In this document: piece by piece, positions 8,414 to 16,928 of the stretch
Position numbering within the stretch: position 1 is the first letter of the stretch
Layout: the number at the start of each line of letters is the position of its first letter
Assembly (NCBI GenBank): GCA_001872625.1
Contig: MNXP01000072.1
Location: forward strand, 1-41,104
Length of the DNA stretch: 41,104 bases
Source of the DNA: Bacteroidetes bacterium CG2_30_33_31
Lineage (GTDB): Bacteria; Bacteroidota; Bacteroidia; Bacteroidales; UBA1556
Direction: 5' to 3'
Translations under genes and position numbers: made by a program
Notes under the pieces: model-generated
Database searches by the model: none
What the model saw: the letters and a program-made list of their open reading frames with translations, nothing else
What the model was told of the DNA's origin: nothing

Positions 8414-9235
8414 TTATTTTAAAATTTGTAATCTTTCATTATCTTCCTTTTTTATATGATGGTAAATAATCCAATCCATGAGTTCTGGCAAAACTCTGCT
8501 AAACCACACAGCAGCAATACCTTGAGCAGACATTATGATAGTTCTTTTTTTCAGACGGATACCTCTCACCACTTTTGCAGCAACAAATTCTGCTGTCATC
8601 ATTTTGTTTTCATTTCGAGGGCTTATTCCTTGCTCTCCACCACCAGCAATAATAGCTTTCTCACGAATTTCGCTTGATGTAAATCCAGGAGCGGCAATCA
8701 TCACATGCAATCCGTGGTTGCGATTTTCAATGCGTAAAGACTCCATAAAACCTCTGATTGCATACTTTGAAGAACAATAAGCAGTTCGCCCAGGCAAAGG
8801 ACTATAACCCGATATCGAACTTATTGCTACCAGTGAACCTTTTGATTTTAACAAATATGGTAGTGCAAATTTTGTACACATCACTGTACCCCAATAATTT
8901 ATATCTATTATTTTTTTGAAATCTTTTAAATCCAGTTCATCAAACAAAGCTCTTTGCGAAATGCCAGCATTATTTATCAAAATATCAATTTTTCCAAAAA
9001 AATTTATAGTGTTATCTATCAATTCTTTGCAGCTATCTTCCATCGAAACATCTGTGCGATTTACCAAAACATTTACATTAAACTTTACTTTAATATCTGC
9101 TGCAACAATCAAAAGCAACTCCTCTCTGCGCGAACAGATTGACAAATCGTAGCCGTTTTTTGCAAATTCATAAGCCAGAGCCTTGCCAATGCCCGAACTT
9201 GCACCAGTAATGATTACAACTTTTCTGTTCATCAT
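8414..9235 (-). CDS. Short-chain dehydrogenase/reductase (SDR), classical type
   Basis: The protein has 273 residues. It has a Rossmann fold with the cofactor motif TGASSGIG (10-17), NNAG (88-91), catalytic Ser in VAISSISG (about 139-141) and the YxxxK pair Y153/K157 in AYCSSKYA. R36/R37 after strand 2 (SICSRREEL) favour NADP(H). The sequence resembles the DHRS7-like/YqjQ group of SDRs acting on lipid or steroid-like carbonyls, but the substrate cannot be read from sequence. Two ATGs stand in tandem at the start. A TAACTTTG box lies 14 nt upstream. It leads a two-gene unit with the 140-residue orphan. Confidence 0.9.
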   Translation of the reverse strand: MMNRKVVIITGASSGIGKALAYEFAKNGYDLSICSRREELLLIVAADIKVKFNVNVLVNRTDVSMEDSCKELIDNTINFFGKIDILINNAGISQRALFDELDLKDFKKIIDINYWGTVMCTKFALPYLLKSKGSLVAISSISGYSPLPGRTAYCSSKYAIRGFMESLRIENRNHGLHVMIAAPGFTSSEIREKAIIAGGGEQGISPRNENKMMTAEFVAAKVVRGIRLKKRTIIMSAQGIAAVWFSRVLPELMDWIIYHHIKKEDNERLQILK

Positions 9236-9249
9236 TTAAATTTTCGCCA

Positions 9250-9257
9250 CAAAGTTA
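9250..9257 (-). promoter_or_regulatory. -7 element TAACTTTG for the SDR unit
   Basis: It is an exact TAnnTTTG match on the minus strand, 14 nt before the ATG. No convincing TTTG is found at the expected -33 distance. Confidence 0.6.
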
Positions 9258-9301
9258 AAGCTTTTATGCTTGTTTGATTATTAATAATTAGCAAAACTTA
9301 T

Positions 9302-9333
9302 TTTGTTGAAAAAACAATATTTCACTAATTTTG
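9302..9333 (+). promoter_or_regulatory. Promoter of pyk
   Basis: TTTG at 9302-9305 and TAATTTTG at 9326-9333 are spaced 20 nt apart. The ATG is 43 nt past the box. Confidence 0.75.
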
Positions 9334-9376
9334 ATATTCAAAAAAAACCGTATTTTGGCTTATAAATATTTGAAAT

Positions 9377-10801
9377 ATGAGATTATTTAAAAAGACTAAG
9401 ATTGTTGCTACAATTTCAGACAAAAATTGTTCTATTGAATTTTTAAAAAGCCTCTATGAGGAGGGGATGGATGTGGTTAGATTAAATACCGCTCATCAAA
9501 CCACCGAAGAAGCTCTCAAGGTTATTAATAATGTGCGAAAAGTATCGAGCCAAATAGCTATTTTGGTGGATACAAAAGGACCAGAAATTCGTACCAATGC
9601 TATGGAAAAGGCTATGAATGTTGCCGTTGGCGATATAATAAAAATTAAGGGTGAGCCTGGCAAAGATTGTACAAAAGAGATGATATGTGTTTCTTATAAA
9701 AACTTTGTGCAGGATATTGAACTAAACACCAAAATATTGATTGATGATGGTATTTTAGAGCTTACAGTAATAGAAAAAACTAAAGATTATCTTAGCTGCC
9801 GCGTAGAAAATTCAGGCAAAATTGAAGGTCATAAAAGCATCAATATTCCATCGGCATTTATTAAATTACCCTCGCTTTCCAAAAAAGATATTGATTTTAT
9901 TGAGTTTGCTGCTGAGCAAAATTTGGATTTTATTGCGCATTCTTTTGTTCGAAGTGCTGCCGACGTCATAGCTGTTCAATCAATTTTAGATGCATGTTCC
10001 AGCGATATAAAAATTATTTCGAAGATTGAAAACGCTGAAGGAGTAAAGAATATTGATGAGATATTAGATATTTCTTATGGAATTATGGTAGCGCGTGGCG
10101 ATTTGGCTATTGAAATTAGCTCCGAAAAACTTCCAGTGGTGCAGCGCACACTAATTGAAAAGGCTATAGAAAAACGTAAGCCGGTAATTGTTGCCACACA
10201 AATGTTGCATTCCATGATTCAAAACCCTCGACCCACAAGAGCGGAAGTAAATGATATTGCTAATGCGCTTTTTGAAGGTACTGATGCTGTGATGCTTAGT
10301 GGCGAAACTGCTTATGGAAAATTTCCAATAGAATCGGTAAAAATGATGACTAAAATAATCTGGGAGGTTGAAAGTTCTTTGCCAGATTTCAGAGATACCA
10401 AGATTCTTAAGTTAACAACAGATGTTTCGGCATATCTTGTTAAGGCTGCCATTGAAGCTTCGTCAGAATTAGATGTTAAAGTTATTATTGCTGATACACT
10501 TTCTGGCTCCACGGTTAGAGAACTTGCTGCTTACCGAAGCAAAAATCTTGTCTTTGCTCAATGTTACGACAAAAATGTGGCTCGCGAACTCGCTCTTTCC
10601 TTCGGTGTTTATGCTCAATATATTTTGCCAAAGGCACACCATCAAGAGTTTATTAATGATGCTATAAAAACATTGCTAACAGAAAACCAAGCACATGAAA
10701 ATGACTTGATAGTTATTGTTGCTGGAAGTCTTGGATATTCCACAGGTACAACTTTCATAGAAATAGGCGAAATATCTAAATTATTGAAAGATAGAGATTA
10801 G
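9377..10801 (+). CDS. pyk: Pyruvate kinase
   Basis: This 474-residue enzyme converts phosphoenolpyruvate and ADP to pyruvate and ATP, the last step of glycolysis. Visible landmarks are KTKIVATIS, DTKGPEIRT (65-73), the B-domain insert, the signature KIENAEGV with its catalytic Lys, MVARGDLAIEI, VIVATQMLHSM, PTRAEVNDIANA and AVMLSGETAYGKFP, followed by the C-terminal domain. E70 in TKGPEIR corresponds to the Glu linked with K+-dependent enzymes. The usual RMNFSHG reads RLNTAHQ, so the Ser that helps ligate K+ is Ala; I recall the same wording in other Bacteroidota enzymes. Length is normal. It is monocistronic and converges on the prolyl oligopeptidase gene, with 10 nt between the two stop codons. 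Confidence 0.96.
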   Translation: MRLFKKTKIVATISDKNCSIEFLKSLYEEGMDVVRLNTAHQTTEEALKVINNVRKVSSQIAILVDTKGPEIRTNAMEKAMNVAVGDIIKIKGEPGKDCTKEMICVSYKNFVQDIELNTKILIDDGILELTVIEKTKDYLSCRVENSGKIEGHKSINIPSAFIKLPSLSKKDIDFIEFAAEQNLDFIAHSFVRSAADVIAVQSILDACSSDIKIISKIENAEGVKNIDEILDISYGIMVARGDLAIEISSEKLPVVQRTLIEKAIEKRKPVIVATQMLHSMIQNPRPTRAEVNDIANALFEGTDAVMLSGETAYGKFPIESVKMMTKIIWEVESSLPDFRDTKILKLTTDVSAYLVKAAIEASSELDVKVIIADTLSGSTVRELAAYRSKNLVFAQCYDKNVARELALSFGVYAQYILPKAHHQEFINDAIKTLLTENQAHENDLIVIVAGSLGYSTGTTFIEIGEISKLLKDRD

Positions 10802-10819
10802 ACAAAAAGGTTTAATCTC
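10794..10819. terminator. Weak inverted repeat across convergent stops (pyk / oligopeptidase)
   Basis: GAGATTA (10794-10800) pairs with TAATCTC (10813-10819) across a 12-nt loop. The repeat covers both stop codons. It is AT-rich with no T run, so at most it is a weak bidirectional terminator. Confidence 0.3.
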
Positions 10820-12944
10820 GGTATTTCGGGAATATTCCCATTTCAAAAAAAGCAAAAGCCCACATATCAACTTTATCTTGTATCACCATATCAGTTGGTT
10901 TGCCTGCTCCATGGCCTGCATTCTTGTCGATTCGTATCAAAATTGGATTTGCACAAGCTTGTTTTTCTTGCATAGTAGCTGCAAATTTAAATGAATGTGC
11001 TGGAAAAACTCTGTCGTCGTGGTCAGCCGTAACTATCAATGTTGAAGGGTAACAAGTCCCTTGTTTGATATTATGCAGTGGTGAATATTTTATCAAATTC
11101 GAAAACTGAATTGAATCGTCGCTTGTACCATAATCATTTGCCCAATAATATCCGATGGTGAATTTATGATAGCGTAGCATGTCTAAAACTCCAACGCCTG
11201 GAAAAGCAACTTTCATCAAATCAGGTCTTTGGGTCATAACCGCACCTACCAGAAGGCCACCATTCGACCTTCCGCTAATAGCGAGGAATTCGGATGATGT
11301 GTATTTTTGGTCAATTAAATAATTTGCCGCTGCAATAAAATCATCGAATACATTTTGCTTTTTGAGTTTGGTGCCCGCTTCATGCCAAGATTCTCCGTAC
11401 TCACCACCGCCTCTCAAATTTGCTTGTGCATATATGCCACCTTGTTCCAACCACAAAAGTCTATCAACCGAAAAACTTGGTGGCAGACTAATATTGAAAC
11501 CGCCATAGCCATAAAGCATCGTGGGATTTTTCCCATCCAATTTAATTCCTTTTTTAAAAACTATAAACATGGGTACTTTTGTGCCATCTTTGCTTTTATA
11601 AAATATCTGCTTAGTTTCGTAATTATTCATGTCGAAATCTATATTAGATTTACGGTAAAGCGATGATGAATTTTTCTTGATATCATACTGATATGTGTGC
11701 CCAGGAATAATGAAACTATTGAAGCTATAGAAAATTGTCATGCTCTTATTATCTCCTTCGAACCCACTAAGGCTACCAATTCCTGGAAGGCTTATTTGTT
11801 GTTTTAAACTTCCATTAGAATTAAATACAAATGCTTGAGATGCTGCATCATGAAGATAATCAACTATTAAATATTTTCCGAAAATATTGCAAGATTGAAG
11901 CACATCTTTTCTCTCTGCAATCACATCAAAATGTTTTTGAGTTGGGTCTGAAGCCTTTATGCCATATACTTTATAATTTGAGGCATCCTTATTTGTCTTT
12001 ACAAAAATGGTGTCTCCAATATTTCCAACTATTGAAGTTTCAAAATCAAAACCAGCTTCAATAATTTTGTAATCTAATTCTTTCACTTTTTTATATGAAA
12101 GCGCATTGCCTTTAAAATCAGGGTCTTCACTTGCTTGAACCATGATAGTTTCATCTTCGGTGGTGCTTATCGAGAACATTCGTTCAGGAAAAGCAGCATC
12201 TTTATAAACGAGTTTGTCTTCAGCTTGCTTATCTCCAACATTATGAAAATAAACCATATTATTGATATTCTGAGCTTTAAGTTCATTGCCTTTGTCAGGT
12301 TCTGGAAATCTTCCATAGAAAAAGCCATCGCCCAACCAGGAAATTCCGGAAAATTTTACGAATTGAATATGGTCTTCGAGTTTTTTATTTTTCTCCACAT
12401 CAATAATATAAATCTCATTCCAATCGCTGCCACCCTTAGAAATAGAATAAGCACAGTGCTTGCCATCTTTGCTAAATTCTAAACCTGCCAAAGCTATAGT
12501 GCCATCTTTAGAAAAAGTGTTTGGATCTAAAAATACTTTTGGCTCAGAATTCAAGTCATTCATTTGATAAATAACATATTGCGATTGTAAACCGTCATTT
12601 TTGTAGAAATACCAATGAGCCCCTTTCTTGAATGGTGCACCAAATTTTGGATAATTCCAAAGTTTCTCTAAACGTCTTTTCATCAATTGCCTAAACGGAA
12701 TTTTATCGAGATAGGATTTGGTAATGTCATTTTCAGCATCAACCCAAGCTTTCGTCTCAGCCGAATTATCGTCTTCGAGCCAGCGGTATGGGTCTGCTAC
12801 CTTTGTTCCAAAATAATTATCGAAAACATTGCCTTTGGTAGCTTTGGGATAATTTAAAACTATTTTTTTTGAATTCATTGTATTACAGGAAATTAATGCA
12901 GATAAAGAAAGAAATATGAGCATATAAAAAATCTGTTTTTTCAT
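10812..12944 (-). CDS. Prolyl oligopeptidase family serine peptidase (S9A), lipoprotein
   Basis: The protein has 710 residues. The N-terminus is a lipoprotein signal peptide with lipobox LISC (Cys20), so the enzyme is membrane-anchored on the periplasmic side or at the outer membrane. DPYRWLEDDNSAETKAWVDA is the classical start of the S9A family, followed by the seven-blade propeller. The C-terminal alpha/beta-hydrolase domain shows GRSNGG with S560, TADHDDRVFP with D644 and AGHGAGK with H678, close in position to the porcine triad (554/641/680). It cleaves peptides after proline, probably for scavenging. A TACTTTTG box sits in the 40-nt gap after the MFS gene, so it has its own promoter. Confidence 0.95.
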   Translation of the reverse strand: MKKQIFYMLIFLSLSALISCNTMNSKKIVLNYPKATKGNVFDNYFGTKVADPYRWLEDDNSAETKAWVDAENDITKSYLDKIPFRQLMKRRLEKLWNYPKFGAPFKKGAHWYFYKNDGLQSQYVIYQMNDLNSEPKVFLDPNTFSKDGTIALAGLEFSKDGKHCAYSISKGGSDWNEIYIIDVEKNKKLEDHIQFVKFSGISWLGDGFFYGRFPEPDKGNELKAQNINNMVYFHNVGDKQAEDKLVYKDAAFPERMFSISTTEDETIMVQASEDPDFKGNALSYKKVKELDYKIIEAGFDFETSIVGNIGDTIFVKTNKDASNYKVYGIKASDPTQKHFDVIAERKDVLQSCNIFGKYLIVDYLHDAASQAFVFNSNGSLKQQISLPGIGSLSGFEGDNKSMTIFYSFNSFIIPGHTYQYDIKKNSSSLYRKSNIDFDMNNYETKQIFYKSKDGTKVPMFIVFKKGIKLDGKNPTMLYGYGGFNISLPPSFSVDRLLWLEQGGIYAQANLRGGGEYGESWHEAGTKLKKQNVFDDFIAAANYLIDQKYTSSEFLAISGRSNGGLLVGAVMTQRPDLMKVAFPGVGVLDMLRYHKFTIGYYWANDYGTSDDSIQFSNLIKYSPLHNIKQGTCYPSTLIVTADHDDRVFPAHSFKFAATMQEKQACANPILIRIDKNAGHGAGKPTDMVIQDKVDMWAFAFFEMGIFPKYRD

Positions 12945-12970
12945 GTTGCTTGTATTTAATATTCGTTGGG

Positions 12971-12978
12971 CAAAAGTA
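12971..12978 (-). promoter_or_regulatory. -7 element TACTTTTG for the prolyl oligopeptidase gene
   Basis: It is an exact match on the minus strand, 26 nt before the ATG, lying between the MFS stop and the peptidase start. No clear -33 element. Confidence 0.6.
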
Positions 12979-12984
12979 AAATAT

Positions 12985-14271
12985 TTATCGTTTGATGATT
13001 ATTTTATCTGTCTTATATGAATATATCATAAGCAACATAGCAATCAAAAGTGACAATGCGGCAATGGCAAAAGTGAATGAATAACCAACGGATTGATATA
13101 ACATTATCCCTATTTGAAATGAAAATAATGAACGAATGCCTGTCATTGTTAGATGAATCGACTGATATTGGGCTGCTTCCTCATTCTTACAAAAATATGC
13201 TGAGCCAATAAACCATAACAAAGCCATAGTCGCAGCAAAAATACCATAGAAAAAATACGACGTTAAAAGTGTGTAGTAAATCTTGATTTCACCAAAGGCA
13301 AAATGTTGAGGAAAATATTGCGCCAGAGCCATGAAAATGACATATAAAAGTAGCGTTGTAAAATTGATTACGCCAAATTTACGAGGATCAATTTTGCCTA
13401 TTAGATTACCAAAATATGGTAATAATATTATTGCTAAAAGGTTGAACCCATTTTTATAAAAGCCATAAGTAGCATGGTTCATCTTAAAAATATCGTTAAA
13501 ATAAACTGTTACCACCGCGGTGCTTAGCATCCAAGCAAAACCATAAAACATAAAGCCAAGTTCAAAATGCAAATAAGGTTTGTTGGTTTTTAAAATCATA
13601 ATCGTATTCTTCCAACTATCTATCGAAGCACGCCAAAAACTTCTTCTTACTATGCTATAATCAATATAAGGTATGCGAGATAATAAGAAAATAGAATATA
13701 TTCCTAATACTGCAAATAATGGATAAACATAAATGAACCCGAAATTATTCCAATCGAGTATAAAGCCAAAAGCTATGGTAGAAAACATTATCACAAGTTT
13801 ATTCATCATGGAGGAATAGCTATATAATTTTCCAAAATTTTCGTGTGAATATTGATTTTTCAACATCTGATTTATCGTTGGTAATATGATGATAGTGTTG
13901 AGATAAAATGCAAAGAAAATACTCAGAAACAGATAAATATAAAAAGGCTGCGATTGATAAGCGATATTATTGGAAGGGAAAAAGGCAATAATCAATAGAG
14001 GAAGATGTGTAATAATTGCTGCAATTCGTAGCATCTTTTTTTTATTTCGTATGCGCTTTAGAAATTCGTTTACAAATATAGAAAACAAAAATACCAAAGA
14101 AGAAAATTGAAAAAGCACACTCATTTGGTAATTGCTTCCCATCAAATCTTTAATGATAATATACTCATTGAGAGCAAAACCGCCAGTAATAATTCCCTGA
14201 ATCAAAGAGAATATAAAATGAAGTTTGAAGGTCTTAAATTCTTGTACTTCAATCTTCAGAAGTCTATTCAT
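12985..14271 (-). CDS. Major facilitator superfamily transporter, substrate unknown
   Basis: The protein has 428 residues with about 12 hydrophobic segments in two halves, separated by a charged central loop near RRSFWRASIDSWKNTIMILK. The helix 4-5 region (FGKLYSYSSMMNKLVIMFSTIAFGFILDW) and the late stretch AAQYQSIHLTMTGIRSLFSFQIG are typical of MFS permeases. No substrate-specific motif is recognised. It lies upstream of, and in the same direction as, the prolyl oligopeptidase. Peptide uptake would be an attractive guess but nothing in the sequence shows it. An imperfect -7 box (TACTTTCG) lies about 20 nt upstream of the start. Confidence 0.8.
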   Translation of the reverse strand: MNRLLKIEVQEFKTFKLHFIFSLIQGIITGGFALNEYIIIKDLMGSNYQMSVLFQFSSLVFLFSIFVNEFLKRIRNKKKMLRIAAIITHLPLLIIAFFPSNNIAYQSQPFYIYLFLSIFFAFYLNTIIILPTINQMLKNQYSHENFGKLYSYSSMMNKLVIMFSTIAFGFILDWNNFGFIYVYPLFAVLGIYSIFLLSRIPYIDYSIVRRSFWRASIDSWKNTIMILKTNKPYLHFELGFMFYGFAWMLSTAVVTVYFNDIFKMNHATYGFYKNGFNLLAIILLPYFGNLIGKIDPRKFGVINFTTLLLYVIFMALAQYFPQHFAFGEIKIYYTLLTSYFFYGIFAATMALLWFIGSAYFCKNEEAAQYQSIHLTMTGIRSLFSFQIGIMLYQSVGYSFTFAIAALSLLIAMLLMIYSYKTDKIIIKR

Positions 14272-14400
14272 TTGCTATAATTTTATTTTGCGAAAGTATT
14301 GGAATTCAGCAATAGTTCACGAGAATATTTTTTTTAACAAAAAATAAATAAGCTACTATAAAAACACAATTACCTTTACCAAATAAATTTACAATTAATT

Positions 14401-15057
14401 ATGTCGGAAGTAAAAGTAATAGCATTTAATAAATATTCTGTAGCTGAGGAAATTACAAATGCAATTAGTCATGGTATTGGCGCATTTCTTAGCATTGCTG
14501 CTTTGGTTTTATTGATAATAAAATCTGCCCAATATGAGCATGTTTCGTACATACTAACAACTATCATTTATGGGATTTCTCTGTTTTTCCTCTATACTTC
14601 ATCCACCTTATATCACAGCATACAACTGCCAAAGCTTAGAAATAAACTAAACGTGATGGATCATATTGCAATATACTTTCTTATAGCTGGCACCTATACT
14701 CCTTATGCAATTATTACTATTGGAGGCGCTTTAGGTTGGGTAATTTTAGGTATAGTGTGGAGTTTGGCTCTGATGGGCTTTATCATAAAATTATTTTTCT
14801 TTGGAAAATACAACACACTTTCTGCCATTGGATATTTGGTGATGGGTTGGATAGTAATTTTTGTGGTTAAATCACTTTATCTACAACTTGGAGCCGCTGG
14901 CACTTTTTGGCTCTTTGCTGGTGGATTTTTTTACTCCGTTGGCGCAGTACTTTATCTTCTCGAAAAATTAACTTTTAACCATGCTATATTTCATTTCTTT
15001 GTGCTTGCTGGCAGCATCTCACACTTCATTTCGGTATATTGGTATGTTTTAAAATAG
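14401..15057 (+). CDS. trhA: Hemolysin III / PAQR family membrane protein
   Basis: The protein has 218 residues and seven predicted membrane segments. The family's polar signature residues are present: EEITNAISHGIGA at the start, STLYHS, VMDHIAIYFLIAGTYTPYA and the final FHFFVLAGSISHFISVYWYV. The conserved Ser, His and Asp residues form a metal site in PAQR proteins. Despite the name, bacterial members are thought to act in membrane lipid or fluidity homeostasis rather than as toxins. Length matches the family. An imperfect -7 box (TACCTTTA, 14371-14378) precedes it. It is followed closely by lpxH in the same direction. Confidence 0.92.
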   Translation: MSEVKVIAFNKYSVAEEITNAISHGIGAFLSIAALVLLIIKSAQYEHVSYILTTIIYGISLFFLYTSSTLYHSIQLPKLRNKLNVMDHIAIYFLIAGTYTPYAIITIGGALGWVILGIVWSLALMGFIIKLFFFGKYNTLSAIGYLVMGWIVIFVVKSLYLQLGAAGTFWLFAGGFFYSVGAVLYLLEKLTFNHAIFHFFVLAGSISHFISVYWYVLK

Positions 15058-15091
15058 CAATTTTTTTCTTATACCCAAAAGCATTTCTTTC

Positions 15092-15099
15092 TATCTTTG
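15092..15099 (+). promoter_or_regulatory. -7 element TATCTTTG immediately before lpxH
   Basis: It is an exact TAnnTTTG match ending 7 nt before the ATG at 15106. If used, transcription would start at or next to the start codon. No TTG is found 17-23 nt upstream, so the promoter may be weak. Confidence 0.45.
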
Positions 15100-15105
15100 A
15101 CGCTG

Positions 15106-15858
15106 ATGACAAGACCGCTAAAAATATATTTTGCTTCTGATTTGCATTTGGGAGTGCCAAATAAAGAAGCCAGCGATGCACGTGAACAAAAGTTTGTAGC
15201 TTGGCTAGATTTTGTAAAAACCGATGCCACAGAAATATTTCTTCTTGGTGATGTTTTCGATATGTGGTTTGAATATAAACACGTGATTCCCAAAGGTTTT
15301 TCAAGATTATTTGGCAAATTTGCTGAGCTTTCTGACTTGGGAATAATCATCAATTATTTTACTGGAAATCACGATATGTGGGTTTTCACTTACTTCACCG
15401 AGGAATTTGGGATGAATATTTTTCGCAAACCAATTATTAGAAATATTTCCAACAAGAAATTTTATATAGGCCATGGCGATGGACTTGGTAGTGGTGATTT
15501 GAGCTACAAATTTATTAAGTCAATATTTTCTTCAAAGGTTAGCCAGTGGTTGTATGCAAGGCTTCATCCTAATTTCGCTCTTGCATTGGCAAATCATTTA
15601 TCAAAAAAAAGTAGAGCAGCCAATGCCGATTATGACGAAGTTTTTAAGTCTATTGAAGATGAAAGCCTTTACATTTACTCCAAGGATTTCCTTTTATCGG
15701 AGCATATCGATTATTTTATTTTCGGGCATAGGCACTTAGCTTTAGACATCCCCTTGGAGAAAAATTCTCGTTATGTAAATCTTGGTGAATGGGTGAAAGG
15801 TAGCACTTATGCCGCTTTCGATGGAAATGATTTGAAACTTTTGAAATTTGATGCCTAA
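15106..15858 (+). CDS. lpxH: UDP-2,3-diacylglucosamine diphosphatase
   Basis: This calcineurin-like metallophosphoesterase has 250 residues from the ATG at 15106. The upstream in-frame TTG at 15097 is rejected because it lies inside a -7 box. Metal ligands follow the LpxH order: SDLHLG (D12, H14), LLGDVFDMWFEY, FTGNHDMW, IGHGDGLG and FGHRHLALD. It hydrolyses UDP-2,3-diacylglucosamine to lipid X in lipid A synthesis at the inner face of the cytoplasmic membrane. Length and the WFEY/NHD context separate it from other phosphoesterases. It lies 48 nt after trhA and may also be read through from it. Its stop overlaps the mobA stop on the opposite strand. Confidence 0.92.
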   Translation: MTRPLKIYFASDLHLGVPNKEASDAREQKFVAWLDFVKTDATEIFLLGDVFDMWFEYKHVIPKGFSRLFGKFAELSDLGIIINYFTGNHDMWVFTYFTEEFGMNIFRKPIIRNISNKKFYIGHGDGLGSGDLSYKFIKSIFSSKVSQWLYARLHPNFALALANHLSKKSRAANADYDEVFKSIEDESLYIYSKDFLLSEHIDYFIFGHRHLALDIPLEKNSRYVNLGEWVKGSTYAAFDGNDLKLLKFDA

Positions 15859-16445
15859 AGTTTATTTAAAAGTTCTAAATCTTCTGGAGAGTTGATATTT
15901 ACAAATTCCTGCTTCGATGATTCAAAATTTAGATATTCAATGTCTATTGTAGATAAAAACTTATATATAGCATTATCTTCAGAGTTTTGTAAATGATTCT
16001 CTAAATCTTTTAAAATTTCCTTGGAATATATTGAGTGCAAAGGTTCTATATTATTATCATGCTTTGGCACGCAAGCATTTCTATTAGAAGATTTAAATTT
16101 CTCATACATTTTTAAAATAATACTTTTATCGATAAATGGCATATCGCAACTAACCACAAAGATGGATTTCTTGCTTGTATGTTGTAAAGCGGAATGAATT
16201 CCTCCAATGGGACCGCGATTAAAAAAAATGTCTGAATAAACTGGTAATTGATATTTTGAAAAAATTACTTTATTATTGGCAATAATAAAATTATCGTTAA
16301 ATATTGATTTTAAAATATTCAATGTATTTTCTATAATAAATTGATTTTCAACTCTTAAAAAAGCTTTATGAAAACCACCGTAACGCGTATTTTTGCCTCC
16401 AGCAAGGATTACACCACTACAATCGTCTATAAGATAATCTATCAT
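15855..16445 (-). CDS. mobA: Molybdenum cofactor guanylyltransferase-like protein
   Basis: This 196-residue nucleotidyltransferase has the MobA layout. SGVILAGGKNTRYGG is followed by K in HKAFLRVENQFIIENTL. GPIGGIHSALQHTSKKSIFVVSCDMPFI carries the Mg-binding Asp, and PLHSIYSKEILKDLE lies near the end. MobA attaches GMP to molybdopterin. The canonical R-M-G-x-D-K motif is altered to R-Y-G-G-F-H-K. The start overlaps the ispF stop by 4 nt (ATGA type), implying coupled translation. Its TAG overlaps the lpxH stop by 4 nt in convergent orientation. No other molybdopterin genes are in the window, so a related NTP-transferase role remains possible. Confidence 0.85.
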   Translation of the reverse strand: MIDYLIDDCSGVILAGGKNTRYGGFHKAFLRVENQFIIENTLNILKSIFNDNFIIANNKVIFSKYQLPVYSDIFFNRGPIGGIHSALQHTSKKSIFVVSCDMPFIDKSIILKMYEKFKSSNRNACVPKHDNNIEPLHSIYSKEILKDLENHLQNSEDNAIYKFLSTIDIEYLNFESSKQEFVNINSPEDLELLNKL

Positions 16446-16924
16446 TTTGATTTGAATATTAGCACAATGGCATCAGCTTTAATGCCTTCTTCTCGACCTA
16501 TAAAACCTAATTTTTCTGAAGTCTTTGCCTTAATAGAAATTTGACTTTCTTCAATTTCAATAATTTTGGCAAGATTACTTTTTATAATTGGAATATAATG
16601 TGAAAGCTTAGGTTTTTCTAAAGTAACAATCGTATCAATATTTCCTATTTCATAGCCATCAGTTTTAAGCATTTTGACAACTTTCTTAAGAAATATTGAT
16701 GAATCTAAATCTTTGTTTTCGGCAGCATTATCAGGAAAGTGGAAACCTATGTCTCTCATATTTGCCGCACCAAGAATCGCATCACAGATAGCATGAATCA
16801 AGGCATCTCCATCGGAATGTCCGACACAGCCTTTATTATGTGTAATTTCTAAATTGCCAATAATTAGTTTGCGATTTGCTTCAAGTTTATGTATATCGGA
16901 ACCTATGCCTACTCTAATATTCAT
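16442..16924 (-). CDS. ispF: 2-C-methyl-D-erythritol 2,4-cyclodiphosphate synthase
   Basis: This 160-residue MEP-pathway enzyme forms the cyclic diphosphate that leads to isoprenoids. Zn ligands are seen in GIGSDIHKL (D10, H12) and CVGHSDGDALIHA (H36). DIGFHFPD, the substrate loop IDTIVTLEKPKLSHYI and the closing KAKTSEKLGFIGREEGI are all intact. Length is standard for the homotrimeric enzyme. It is translationally coupled to mobA downstream and starts only 4 nt after the porV stop, so the three genes read as one unit. I recall porV next to ispF in other Bacteroidota, which fits. Confidence 0.96.
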   Translation of the reverse strand: MNIRVGIGSDIHKLEANRKLIIGNLEITHNKGCVGHSDGDALIHAICDAILGAANMRDIGFHFPDNAAENKDLDSSIFLKKVVKMLKTDGYEIGNIDTIVTLEKPKLSHYIPIIKSNLAKIIEIEESQISIKAKTSEKLGFIGREEGIKADAIVLIFKSK

Positions 16925-16928
16925 GAAA

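Noticed and set aside
8456-9152. Plus-strand ORFs opposite the SDR gene
   Set aside because: They are shadows of a clearly conserved SDR on the minus strand.
14371-14378. TACCTTTA as a confident promoter for trhA
   Set aside because: It departs from the -7 consensus at its final base and has no -33 partner; mentioned in the gene entry only.
15097-15105. TTG at 15097 as the start of lpxH
   Set aside because: It lies inside a -7 promoter box; ATG 15106 fits the family N-terminus.
15855-15858. Overlap of lpxH and mobA as a sequencing error or frameshift
   Set aside because: Both proteins end at family-typical positions; a 4-nt convergent stop overlap is common in compact genomes.
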